64,000 nucleotides of DNA from a bacterium (lineage in GTDB: Bacteria; Electryoneota; RPQS01). The DNA lies in NCBI GenBank assembly GCA_036504735.1, contig DASXUQ010000002.1:248001-312000 (forward strand), written 5' to 3'. Below the pieces are notes generated by a model. It had not been told where the DNA came from and ran no database searches. It worked only from the letters and a program-made list of their open reading frames with translations. Position numbers and translations under genes: made by a program. Positions 1 to 7,414 of this stretch are shown piece after piece (within the stretch, counting starts at the first letter, position 1; the number at the start of each line of letters is the position of its first letter).

Positions 1-1869
1 TTGCAGAGTAAGGACTCCAGCCTTGTAAGGGTACTGCGGAGAAATCGGATCTTTGGCTGATGCCTTGAGAATAGCCTCTACCGCCTTCGCCGGATGGTTC
101 AGACCCGACTCAATCATAGCGCGGTTGATCCACACCGTGGCCGGAGCGTCCTTGTCCACGGGGAAGGTGCTGTCCATCAGCGCGAGTGCGCTCTGATAGT
201 CATTGTCTTCGGTAAACTGATAGACCTCATCGAGAAACCCCTGCAACGGCGAACCCGACACGGAATCGGGCGCGGCGACACCTGCCAGCGCGAACTCCTG
301 CCGTGCGTCGTCGAAGTTGCCGAGTTTCCAGAGAGCATTGGCCAGACCAATCCGCGCTTCGCGGAAATCCGGCGACGAGGTTAAGGAGCGCGCATAAAGC
401 GGAATGGCATCCACCCACATGCCGCGATCCACCGCCACGGTAGCCATATTGTAATAGTCGGCAAAGGGCTTGACGGCATGACCCACAAAGCGCGACGGCG
501 CATTGCACACCACCAGCGACACCACATAAAGCCCGCAGGCCATGACCAGCCGGCGGTAATCCTTGCCCACCACGGTGTGCCACATCTCGATGAAGAAGCA
601 GCCGGCGGCGGGCAGCAGAATCAGCAACAGCGGGAAACGGTACTCCGACGCGCTGAAGAAGATCAGGCTGACCACAATGTAGGACGCGCCGTAGAGCCAT
701 AACATTTTCAGGTCCCGCCGCTTGCGCCAGGCCAGAAAGGCACCGGTCACCGCCAGCGGAAAGAGCAGGCCCCAGCGCACGGGCAGCGCGCCCAGAATCG
801 GCGTAAAGCCCGCCACACCTCGGAAAGAGAGGTTGTTGGCAATCTCCTCCCGCTGCACCGTCAGCCACAGCTTGCGGAACATCAGCCGCAGCCAGCCCGC
901 CGGGTCCCGCACGATCTCGCCAAACGCGCGCGATCCCCAGTAGCGGGAGGCCTCATTCAGGGAGACCTCGTGGCCGAGCAGCCGCCCGGCCTCCATGCGG
1001 TAGCCTTCCGCCTCGCGCTGCGGATCGAAGGAGTTGATCCACGGCACTTCATCGTACATGCCGCTGGCGCCTGCGTGGTTGCCGATGAAGAAGTTCACGC
1101 CGCCGGAGGATGTCGTCAGAATCAGGCTCCCCGACACCTTGTAGTTGCGGACCAGCACGGGAATCAGCACCAGCGCCATCGCCGCAACATAGATAGCCGC
1201 GCGGCGGTAGAACGGCATGTGCTTCTTCAACACCAGCACGGCGATCAGCACCGCACCGAAAATCAGAATCGAAGGCCGGGCCAGCGCCGACAGTCCGGTC
1301 AGAATTCCCAAGCCAACCCATACCAGCGCGTCCATGCCGGGTTTGGCAGCGGGCTCCGGGGCGTCTTCCTCCAGCACCAGCCCGCTGCGGGTAATCAGCA
1401 GCAGGAGCAGCAGCGCGTTCAGGAACAGAATCAGAGAGGCGCTAAGCATCACGCCGTCATAATAGACCCACGGGCCATAGAGGGCCGCCAGCGCGCCCGC
1501 AGCCAGCGCCGCCGGGGCGCCGAACAGCCGGTAGGTATAATAGACCACGATGCCCATCGTGGCCAGCGAGAGCACAAACTGGGCAATCACCACCACACTG
1601 ATCGCATGGGTGCCCAATCCCATGAAGATCCAGCTCATGAACATCGGGTACAGAGGCGAGAGCCAGAACGGCCCGGGAGGCTGACCGTGCCCTCCGGCGA
1701 GGCGGTCGGCCCAGAAATAGTAGAACTCGCTGTCGAGGGTGGGAAAATCCACCACCGGCGAATGAACCAGTTGGTTGTAGAAAATAGCGCGCACAGCCAC
1801 AAACAATCCGGCAAGCAGCAGTGCGTAGCGGATAAACCGGCGGTCGGTAGATCCTGAGTTGGGCGCCAT
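1..1869 (-). CDS. Membrane glycosyltransferase-like protein with C-terminal TPRs (3' end outside window)
   Basis: The frame is open for 623 codons from the ATG at 1869 to the window edge, with no stop. The first two thirds are strongly hydrophobic, with about ten membrane segments. The first extracytoplasmic loop contains DSEFYYFWADRLAGG, resembling the acidic loop of PMT/ArnT-type (GT39/GT83) lipid-phosphosugar glycosyltransferases. From about residue 480 the protein becomes soluble and helical with TPR-like units (for example VDAIPLYARSLTSSPDF and ALWKLGNFDDARQEF). Such proteins usually transfer sugars from polyprenyl phosphates to surface substrates, but donor and acceptor cannot be read here. 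The membrane-TPR protein at 25441-27432 has a similar architecture. The family assignment is inferred from topology and one motif. Confidence 0.7.
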   Translation of the reverse strand, partial: MAPNSGSTDRRFIRYALLLAGLFVAVRAIFYNQLVHSPVVDFPTLDSEFYYFWADRLAGGHGQPPGPFWLSPLYPMFMSWIFMGLGTHAISVVVIAQFVLSLATMGIVVYYTYRLFGAPAALAAGALAALYGPWVYYDGVMLSASLILFLNALLLLLLITRSGLVLEEDAPEPAAKPGMDALVWVGLGILTGLSALARPSILIFGAVLIAVLVLKKHMPFYRRAAIYVAAMALVLIPVLVRNYKVSGSLILTTSSGGVNFFIGNHAGASGMYDEVPWINSFDPQREAEGYRMEAGRLLGHEVSLNEASRYWGSRAFGEIVRDPAGWLRLMFRKLWLTVQREEIANNLSFRGVAGFTPILGALPVRWGLLFPLAVTGAFLAWRKRRDLKMLWLYGASYIVVSLIFFSASEYRFPLLLILLPAAGCFFIEMWHTVVGKDYRRLVMACGLYVVSLVVCNAPSRFVGHAVKPFADYYNMATVAVDRGMWVDAIPLYARSLTSSPDFREARIGLANALWKLGNFDDARQEFALAGVAAPDSVSGSPLQGFLDEVYQFTEDNDYQSALALMDSTFPVDKDAPATVWINRAMIESGLNHPAKAVEAILKASAKDPISPQYPYKAGVLTLQ

Positions 1870-2018
1870 GACGTACTCTCCCCTGAAGATATGGTGAACT
1901 ACTAAGATAGACCGCCGAAAGCAAAAAAACAAGCCTCCGTGGGAGGTTCGGAGGCTTGTCGGGGGTATGCGGCTGGTGTTACGTGGTTCCGCCGCAATGT
2001 ATTGTATTCTGTCGCTCT

Positions 2019-3764
2019 TTACTTCATCAGCAACATGCGTGTCATGTTGGTGGTGCCGCCAACCGTCAGGCGCGAGAAGTACAGGCCGGAGGGAAGGGCT
2101 GCGGCGTCAAAGGTCAGGCGGTGGTTTCCTGCCGCCAAGGTGCCGTTCGCCAGATTGGCCACTTCCTGCCCCATCAGGTTGTAAACCTTCAACTCGACAT
2201 TCGCCGCCTCAGCCAGATCGAAGCTGATGTTCGTGGTCGGGTTGAACGGGTTCGGGCTGACCGTCTGCTCCACCCGCGTGGTCAGGCGATCCGGGGTCAT
2301 GGTGGGCGCGGTACCGCCAACCAGCGACGGCTGATAGAAGGTGTTGATGCGGTTCTTGTGCAGCGTCGGCGTCAGGTAATGGCTCGTCATCCCATTGGGC
2401 CAGCGAACTTCCAGATCCATCCGTTCGGCCTTCACATCCGTGCGATTCACCAGCGTCAGGATCGACCCATCGCCGCCGGAGGCGCTGACGGACGGGAATG
2501 TGGTGCCGATCTGCTTGCAACCCTGCCAGTCCATCTTCACGTTGCAGTTGATCACCGGCGCGTTCGTGACGCGGTCCAGCAGTCTCACGCCGATGTACTC
2601 GTGAGTGATCTCCAACATGTTCTGGTAAAGGAACACACCGCGGTCGCCTTCAGCCACTGCCAAGTCGGGGGTTCCGTCGCCGTTGAAATCGGCCCAGGCA
2701 CACGAATAGTTGCCGTCAAGCACGTTGTCGATACCCAAACCCGGCGCCTTGTCCATCCAGCCGGTGCCTTGCTGATTGATCAGCAGAGCCAAGCCTTCAC
2801 CCTGCCGCTTGCTGATCAGAAGGTCCGTCCAGCCGTCCATGTTGGCGTCCACCGGATGTACTTCGTAGCCATTGGCTGCCAGGTCGCGCAGCTCTTGGGT
2901 GATGCCCGGAGTCAGCCAGTTGAAGCGCGAGTGCCAGCCGCCATTCAGCATTTCGGTGTAATGGCTGTCGCCCGTGCAGAAGAGGTCCCAGTAGCCGTCA
3001 TTGTCATAGTCCAACCAGGCCGCGCCGCGCGAACCGAGCTTGTTGCTGAAGCCAAAGCGCGTTGCCCAATCGTCCCAGGTGTAACCGTTGTAGCGGTAGA
3101 AATGGCTGCCGGTCGCACCGTTGCCGCCGAAGAAGATCTCGGAATGGCCATCGTTGTCGAAGTCGAGGAAGGTCATGGCGCTGACGCCCGTCATACCTTC
3201 AAACGGGTTGTCGCGCATCGCGTTGAACTCACTCAGATCCTGAGTGTACACCTGCACCGGCGCACTGGCGGTCAGGCCGTTGCTGAGCACCAGGTCCAGC
3301 GTGCCGTTGCCGTCAATGTCGTTCCACAGTGCGCTGCGCACGGGGGTCTCGAAACTCTGGCTGGCAAAGATGTCCATGTCCACAAATTCGTGGTTGACAC
3401 TTTGCTTGAACAGTCGCGCGCCCAGCGCATCGCTCGTAAGCACAAACAGATCCAGCAGGCCATCACGGTTGTAGTCCACAAACTCCGCTTTGCGGACATT
3501 CACAATGTTGGCAGGGAGCAAATCGGACGAGCGGTCACTGAAGAGACCGTCGTTGTACAGGTAGAGGTGACTGGCACTGCCGTTCTGTCCACCTACGAAC
3601 AGGTCCGGATGTCCGTCGCCATCTACATCACCCCAGGCTACGACGCCTGCGTACTCGGGCTGATTTTCCAGTGTGAACGATACGTTCTGCATCGACCACT
3701 GCTGCGCAAACACACCGCCCGTGATCACCATTAACGCCACCAGAAGGAAGCTGAGCCGAAACAT
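2019..3764 (-). CDS. Secreted FG-GAP/ASPIC-UnbV repeat protein with type IX sorting domain
   Basis: A signal peptide (MFRLSFLLVALMVITGGVFA) precedes about seven calcium-binding-like repeats of the form DxDxDGxxDL, such as DVDGDGHPDLF, DYNRDGLLDLF, DFDNDGHSEIF and DFNGDGTPDLA. This is the FG-GAP/VCBS propeller pattern. Around residues 440-490 VRWPNGMTSHYL matches the ASPIC/UnbV domain that often follows such repeats. The last ~80 residues form a type IX (Por) sorting domain starting at SPNPFNPTTNISFDL and ending in MLLMK. I chose the ATG at 3764 because AAAAGGAG lies six bases upstream and the signal peptide then starts cleanly; the in-frame codon at 3785 lies upstream of that site. Likely exported to the cell surface; substrate unknown. 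Confidence 0.85.
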   Translation of the reverse strand: MFRLSFLLVALMVITGGVFAQQWSMQNVSFTLENQPEYAGVVAWGDVDGDGHPDLFVGGQNGSASHLYLYNDGLFSDRSSDLLPANIVNVRKAEFVDYNRDGLLDLFVLTSDALGARLFKQSVNHEFVDMDIFASQSFETPVRSALWNDIDGNGTLDLVLSNGLTASAPVQVYTQDLSEFNAMRDNPFEGMTGVSAMTFLDFDNDGHSEIFFGGNGATGSHFYRYNGYTWDDWATRFGFSNKLGSRGAAWLDYDNDGYWDLFCTGDSHYTEMLNGGWHSRFNWLTPGITQELRDLAANGYEVHPVDANMDGWTDLLISKRQGEGLALLINQQGTGWMDKAPGLGIDNVLDGNYSCAWADFNGDGTPDLAVAEGDRGVFLYQNMLEITHEYIGVRLLDRVTNAPVINCNVKMDWQGCKQIGTTFPSVSASGGDGSILTLVNRTDVKAERMDLEVRWPNGMTSHYLTPTLHKNRINTFYQPSLVGGTAPTMTPDRLTTRVEQTVSPNPFNPTTNISFDLAEAANVELKVYNLMGQEVANLANGTLAAGNHRLTFDAAALPSGLYFSRLTVGGTTNMTRMLLMK

Positions 3765-4017
3765 ACATTTCTCCTTTTCTAACACATGCCGTCAACTGTA
3801 GGTCATCTATGCAAGCTATGGCAAGGAAAGGCAAGGCTCAGGCCATTCAAAACGGCTGTTCAATTCATCGTCTATCATCTTGTTTTTCGGTCGGCTGTGC
3901 TCTTGACCCGAGACGCGACGGGTTGTGCGTTTTCAACCTCCGCCACAGAATGCTGTGGGATTTCAACCGCCGGTGTGAGGAAGGAAACAGGCTGGGTCGG
4001 GTCCACTCCAAAAACAA

Positions 4018-4048
4018 AACAGGAACGTGACACGATCACGTTCCTGTT
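4018..4048 (-). terminator. Strong intrinsic terminator for a leftward transcript
   Basis: A perfect 13-bp inverted repeat (AACAGGAACGTGA and its complement) encloses a 5-nt loop. Read leftward, it is followed by TTTTGTTTT. It lies upstream of the 2019-3764 gene, so it does not end any protein gene I see. It directly follows the structured element at 4059-4132. Confidence 0.75.
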
Positions 4049-4058
4049 TGCGGAAAAG

Positions 4059-4132
4059 GCAAGCCGGGAATCACTCATCCTTGCAGCCAGCAACTTAGAG
4101 CATCCATTAGTCGATACCTACTCCCGGCTTGC
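4059..4132 (-). ncRNA. Candidate small structured RNA closed by an 11-bp helix
   Basis: The ends form a perfect 11-bp inverted repeat (GCAAGCCGGGA at one end, its complement at the other) enclosing about 52 nt that can fold further (TTGC-TGGCT-GCAA hairpin). Ten bases further left lies the terminator at 4018-4048. A closed helix followed by a Rho-independent terminator, both leftward, is the layout of a small RNA gene or of a terminated leader. It is not a tRNA: there is no T-loop or anticodon arm. I do not recognise the family and found no convincing promoter just upstream. Confidence 0.4.
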
Positions 4133-4627
4133 ACACCATGCGGTTATCAGTGGAATTGTCGGGGAAGGATCAGCCCTTTCAAATTCCAATAAGTAAACGA
4201 CCGAACGGTCAGCAGGGTTTCTCCACAATGTTGGTCATTGTGTGTCAAGGGAGGCGCGGCCATGAGAAGAAATGGTAATTATTAGGTCTCACCCGCCATT
4301 TCTAAGTCAGAATTTGATTAGATTGCTGTTCGAACCCCTTTGATGAATTCTGAAGGCCCACCCTTTGCGGACTCTGTCTTAGAGGGGTTACTGCCTATTG
4401 CTGTTCGCTGCTGTTTCTGGCAGATGCCGAATGGATTTATCTGTAAAATATGCAGATATCTATGGGACAATTATTCTAAGTTCCGTTTTTCCAAAGGCTA
4501 ATTATCCTTGATTTTCCGGCGGGAACCTCTATCTATGACCGCCGTATACCTTTTGTGGCTGTATCATGATTAGCCTCATTAGCCTTGCCCAAGTGGACGA
4601 GGAAAGATTCAGGAGTGGATTTCATCT
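4133..4627. other. AT-rich spacer upstream of htrA, no gene seen
   Basis: About 500 bases with no supported reading frame. A weak promoter-like pair (TTGATT near 4508, then a poor -10 about 17 bases on) could serve the protease gene. A 7-bp inverted repeat (AACCCCT/AGGGGTT) with a long loop lies around 4336-4389. Nothing else stands out. Confidence 0.4.
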
Positions 4628-6187
4628 ATGACTTCACTACGCGGAAACATCTTGAGAAATTTTGTCGTCGTCGCGACCTTGGTCGTGGTGGGATTGGCAG
4701 CCGGAGTGCTGCTGACGGCCCGCATGGATTGGACGCCGGCTTCGGTGGCCCAGCAGAATGTTGCGCCGCCCGTGAATCGCTATGCCGCTAACGTCGCTCC
4801 CTATACGACTCCATCGGGGGAAAGCCCGTTCGTGGCTGTTGCCAAGCGGGTGGGACCGACCGTGGTCAACATCACGGTGGATGAGCGTGTGGCTCAATCG
4901 GGGGGCAGCGATCCAATGGAACAGTTCTTCCAGGACTCGCCGTTCTGGGAGTTCTTCCACCGCAATAACGGTGGCGGCCAGGCGACTCCACAGCCGCGCT
5001 CACGCCAGCGCTCGATGCATGTGCCGGCAACCGGATCGGGAATTATTATTGGTCGAGAGGGGTACATTCTAACCAATAATCATGTCGTCGCCGATGCCGA
5101 TAAGATCACTGTTCGCACCCAGTCGGGCAAGGAGTATAAAGCGACGGTGGTGGGCAAAGATCCGGATACCGACGTGGCGCTGATTAAGGTCGAGCATAGC
5201 TTTGAACCGGAAGAAGTCGCCCTCATTGGCAACTCCGATTCATTGCAGGTCGGGGACTGGTCCATTGCCATGGGCAATCCGTTAGGATTGGACTGGACGC
5301 TCACCGTGGGCGTGATTTCCGCCAAGGGACGCTCCAATCTCGCTATTCAGGGCGGCGGTCCCAGCTATCAGAATTTCATTCAGACGGACGCCTCGATCAA
5401 CTTCGGTAACTCGGGCGGACCGCTGTGCAATATTCACGGCGAAGTCATCGCTATGAACTCGGCGATCAATCCGTCGGGTCAGGGCATCGGCTTTGCCATT
5501 CCGATTAACCTCGCCATGCGTGTGGTGGATCAGATCCGCACGCACGGCTCGGTAACCCGTGGCTACCTGGGCATTCTGCCGCGCGAACTGACTCCCGATC
5601 TGCGCTCGGCGCTGGGCATCACCGATGGCGATGCCGGTGTGTTTGTGGAGCGCGTGGACAAGGGCACGCCCGCGGAAAAAGGCGGCCTGAAGGCCGGCGA
5701 TGTGATTACCGAACTGAACGGCAAGAAGATCAATGATGTGACGCAGTTCCGCATGGCGGTGGCCGATGAGCCGCCGGGGAGCAAGATTGCCATGCACGTG
5801 CTGCGGGACGGCAAGCCGGAAGACGTCACCGCCACGCTGGGTGACCGCTCCAAGATGGCCGCCAACCTCGAAAACAAGGACAAGGAAGAATCCGCGCCCG
5901 CCAAGGATTCCTGGATGGGAGTCAAGGTCGAGCCGGTGACCGATCAACTGGCCAAGGCGTTGGAATTAGACGGCACCGAAGGCGTGATTATTACCGAAGT
6001 GGATCCGGATGGTCCGGCCAATGGCAAGCTGCAGGAGCGGGATGTGATCATCGAGATCGACCGCAAGCCGGTCAATGATATCGGCGACTTCCGCAAAGTA
6101 TCCTCCGACTTGAAGAGTACCAAAAAGGCAGTCCTCTTCCGCATCATCCGCAACGGCCAGAAAACGTTCGAAGCCATCGAGCCGTAA
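4628..6187 (+). CDS. degP: HtrA/DegP-family periplasmic serine protease with two PDZ domains
   Basis: The 519-residue protein has an N-terminal membrane segment (residues 11-31) that acts as anchor or uncleaved signal. A trypsin-like domain follows with the catalytic triad His152 (TNNHVV), Asp182 (DTDVALIKV) and Ser262 (NFGNSGGPL). Two PDZ domains occupy about residues 305-400 and 425-515. This is the standard DegP/DegQ architecture: an ATP-independent protease and chaperone of the cell envelope that degrades or refolds damaged exported proteins. Length is normal for the family. An AGGAG lies 12 bases before the ATG, somewhat distant. The gene stands alone and ends at a strong terminator. It would suit a cell exporting many large beta-rich proteins. 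Confidence 0.95.
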   Translation: MTSLRGNILRNFVVVATLVVVGLAAGVLLTARMDWTPASVAQQNVAPPVNRYAANVAPYTTPSGESPFVAVAKRVGPTVVNITVDERVAQSGGSDPMEQFFQDSPFWEFFHRNNGGGQATPQPRSRQRSMHVPATGSGIIIGREGYILTNNHVVADADKITVRTQSGKEYKATVVGKDPDTDVALIKVEHSFEPEEVALIGNSDSLQVGDWSIAMGNPLGLDWTLTVGVISAKGRSNLAIQGGGPSYQNFIQTDASINFGNSGGPLCNIHGEVIAMNSAINPSGQGIGFAIPINLAMRVVDQIRTHGSVTRGYLGILPRELTPDLRSALGITDGDAGVFVERVDKGTPAEKGGLKAGDVITELNGKKINDVTQFRMAVADEPPGSKIAMHVLRDGKPEDVTATLGDRSKMAANLENKDKEESAPAKDSWMGVKVEPVTDQLAKALELDGTEGVIITEVDPDGPANGKLQERDVIIEIDRKPVNDIGDFRKVSSDLKSTKKAVLFRIIRNGQKTFEAIEP

Positions 6188-6210
6188 GACAACCCGACGG
6201 CATCAGTGGC

Positions 6211-6248
6211 AAGCGCCCCGCAGAGTTTTTCTGCGGGGCGCTTGTTTT
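6211..6248 (+). terminator. Intrinsic terminator after htrA
   Basis: A near-perfect 14-bp stem (AAGCGCCCCGCAGA and its complement) with a T-rich loop is followed by G and a run of Ts. It ends the protease transcript and marks the left edge of the lower-GC cassette that follows. Confidence 0.9.
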
Positions 6249-6721
6249 TGAACGCCGAAGCTGAAAATCCCGAATCCCAAAGGCTCACTTATGCTGTGAA
6301 ATATGGTGCGTAGCGGCGATGCGGAATTGTGGGACATGGTTATCGGGTTGCGTAGCAGCTTGAGAAGACTGTGGTTATGATTGAGAGAGTTATTGACACG
6401 GTATCAATAATTATTCATAGGGAAGGATTCTACGCGTAGGTTGCAAGTTCATGCAAAGCACAGAGCTGACAACTGTTAGCTGCGGGTGCGGTTTTGGGGG
6501 CGGAATGGAAATTGTGGACGGAAGCGCAGCAGCGGTTACATTTTTCTTGCACCATTATGGGGGTTGCCGTTTGAAGTGAACGGGTAGAATTCCACATACA
6601 CAACGTCAGCATTTCTGTTTTCCACCATCATGGCTTGATTTTCTGCTTGTGACTTATTAATTTATGCCAAATGACGAATAAGCGTAAAGAGCGTGCTCGC
6701 AATCTGCAAGATCAAAGATAG
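6249..6721. other. Spacer upstream of the two-gene cassette
   Basis: About 470 bases without a supported gene. A leftward frame around 6430-6612 contains two CxxC pairs, but it has no ribosome-binding site or recognisable fold and I do not call it. Base composition shifts to lower GC here and stays low through the next two genes. There are short hairpins (TTGCA/TGCAA near 6441) but no terminal direct repeats I can identify. Confidence 0.4.
6393..6421 (+). promoter_or_regulatory. Possible promoter, consensus -35 with weak -10
   Basis: TTGACA at 6393-6398 is a perfect -35 hexamer. The -10 candidates 16-17 bases on (TCATAG or CATAGG) are poor. If used, it would leave a leader of about 300 nt before the gene at 6722. 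Low confidence. Confidence 0.25.
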
Positions 6722-7414
6722 ATGAGTATTACCCCTCCAGAACCACCTGCAAATCCTTCAATGGCGGATCATATCATCTTAGATCCACGGCAGCGCAAAA
6801 TCATGGGCTGTCTCAAGAAGTGGGAGCCCCTTGGGCAGCTATACATTGCTGCACTCTATAATCTTCTATGTCCGACGTATCCGGCCCGTCTGAAGGTTGT
6901 TTGCTACTGTTGCCGAGAAATCACGAGTCATCTCGCGTCTTTCGTTTGCGAGGAGGATTTTAGGCAAGTGAAGTATAAAGAGCGGACAAACGAAATCTAT
7001 GCAGCATGGCCGGAAGATATTCTTGCTGACTATAAGCCTGGAAGTGATGGGCCAGCAAAATTACAGGTTGATCTGAGCGCATGTAGAGCGGTAGACAAAC
7101 TTGTAAGTGCGCACAATGAGAATGGCGAGTCGAAATCTCGCAGTATCAGCATGGCGTTTGAAATACTCGCTCCTCAAATGCCTGCTAAACGGCGTGAAGA
7201 GCTGAAATGCGATTGGATGAAGTTCGACAAAGATTGCAACAAAGGGCTCCATACCAGTCGAGACGGCTGCTTTGCCTCCGACCTCAAGAATGTCGAAGAT
7301 GTGCTCCGAGGCGTTGAGAATGTCCTTATCGAATTGCTCGAATCCCCTTCTGTAATCTCCCAGTTGGATACCATATATGCCATCTTACAAGACACTAACG
7401 AAACAACAGATTGA
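6722..7414 (+). CDS. Uncharacterised 230-residue protein, first gene of a two-gene cassette
   Basis: I do not recognise this protein. It is soluble, with no signal peptide or membrane segment. The N-terminal half is helical with a cluster of aromatic and Cys residues (QLYIAALYNLL, VVCYCCREITSHLASFV). The centre is charged (DDFRQVKY-like and NENGESKSRS segments), and the C-terminus is again helical (VENVLIELLESPSVISQ). Its 3' end overlaps the start of the next gene by 38 bases, so the two are almost certainly co-transcribed and translationally coupled. Base composition is clearly less GC-rich than the neighbours. The ATG has only a weak ribosome-binding site; an in-frame ATG at 6761 is an alternative. 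It could be a small partner or effector of the large helical protein that follows. Confidence 0.75.
   Translation: MSITPPEPPANPSMADHIILDPRQRKIMGCLKKWEPLGQLYIAALYNLLCPTYPARLKVVCYCCREITSHLASFVCEEDFRQVKYKERTNEIYAAWPEDILADYKPGSDGPAKLQVDLSACRAVDKLVSAHNENGESKSRSISMAFEILAPQMPAKRREELKCDWMKFDKDCNKGLHTSRDGCFASDLKNVEDVLRGVENVLIELLESPSVISQLDTIYAILQDTNETTD

Noticed and set aside
1956-3734. Open frame of about 590 codons on the plus strand opposite the FG-GAP gene
   Set aside because: Shadow of the leftward gene in GC-rich DNA. Its translation is rich in Val, Arg, His and Gln without domains, while the opposite strand gives a signal peptide, repeats and a sorting domain.
4059-4132. tRNA gene
   Set aside because: The length and closing helix are suggestive, but there is no T-loop, D-loop or anticodon stem.
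6430-6612. Leftward 60-codon frame with two CxxC pairs
   Set aside because: No ribosome-binding site, no recognised fold, and situated in the probable promoter region of the cassette.
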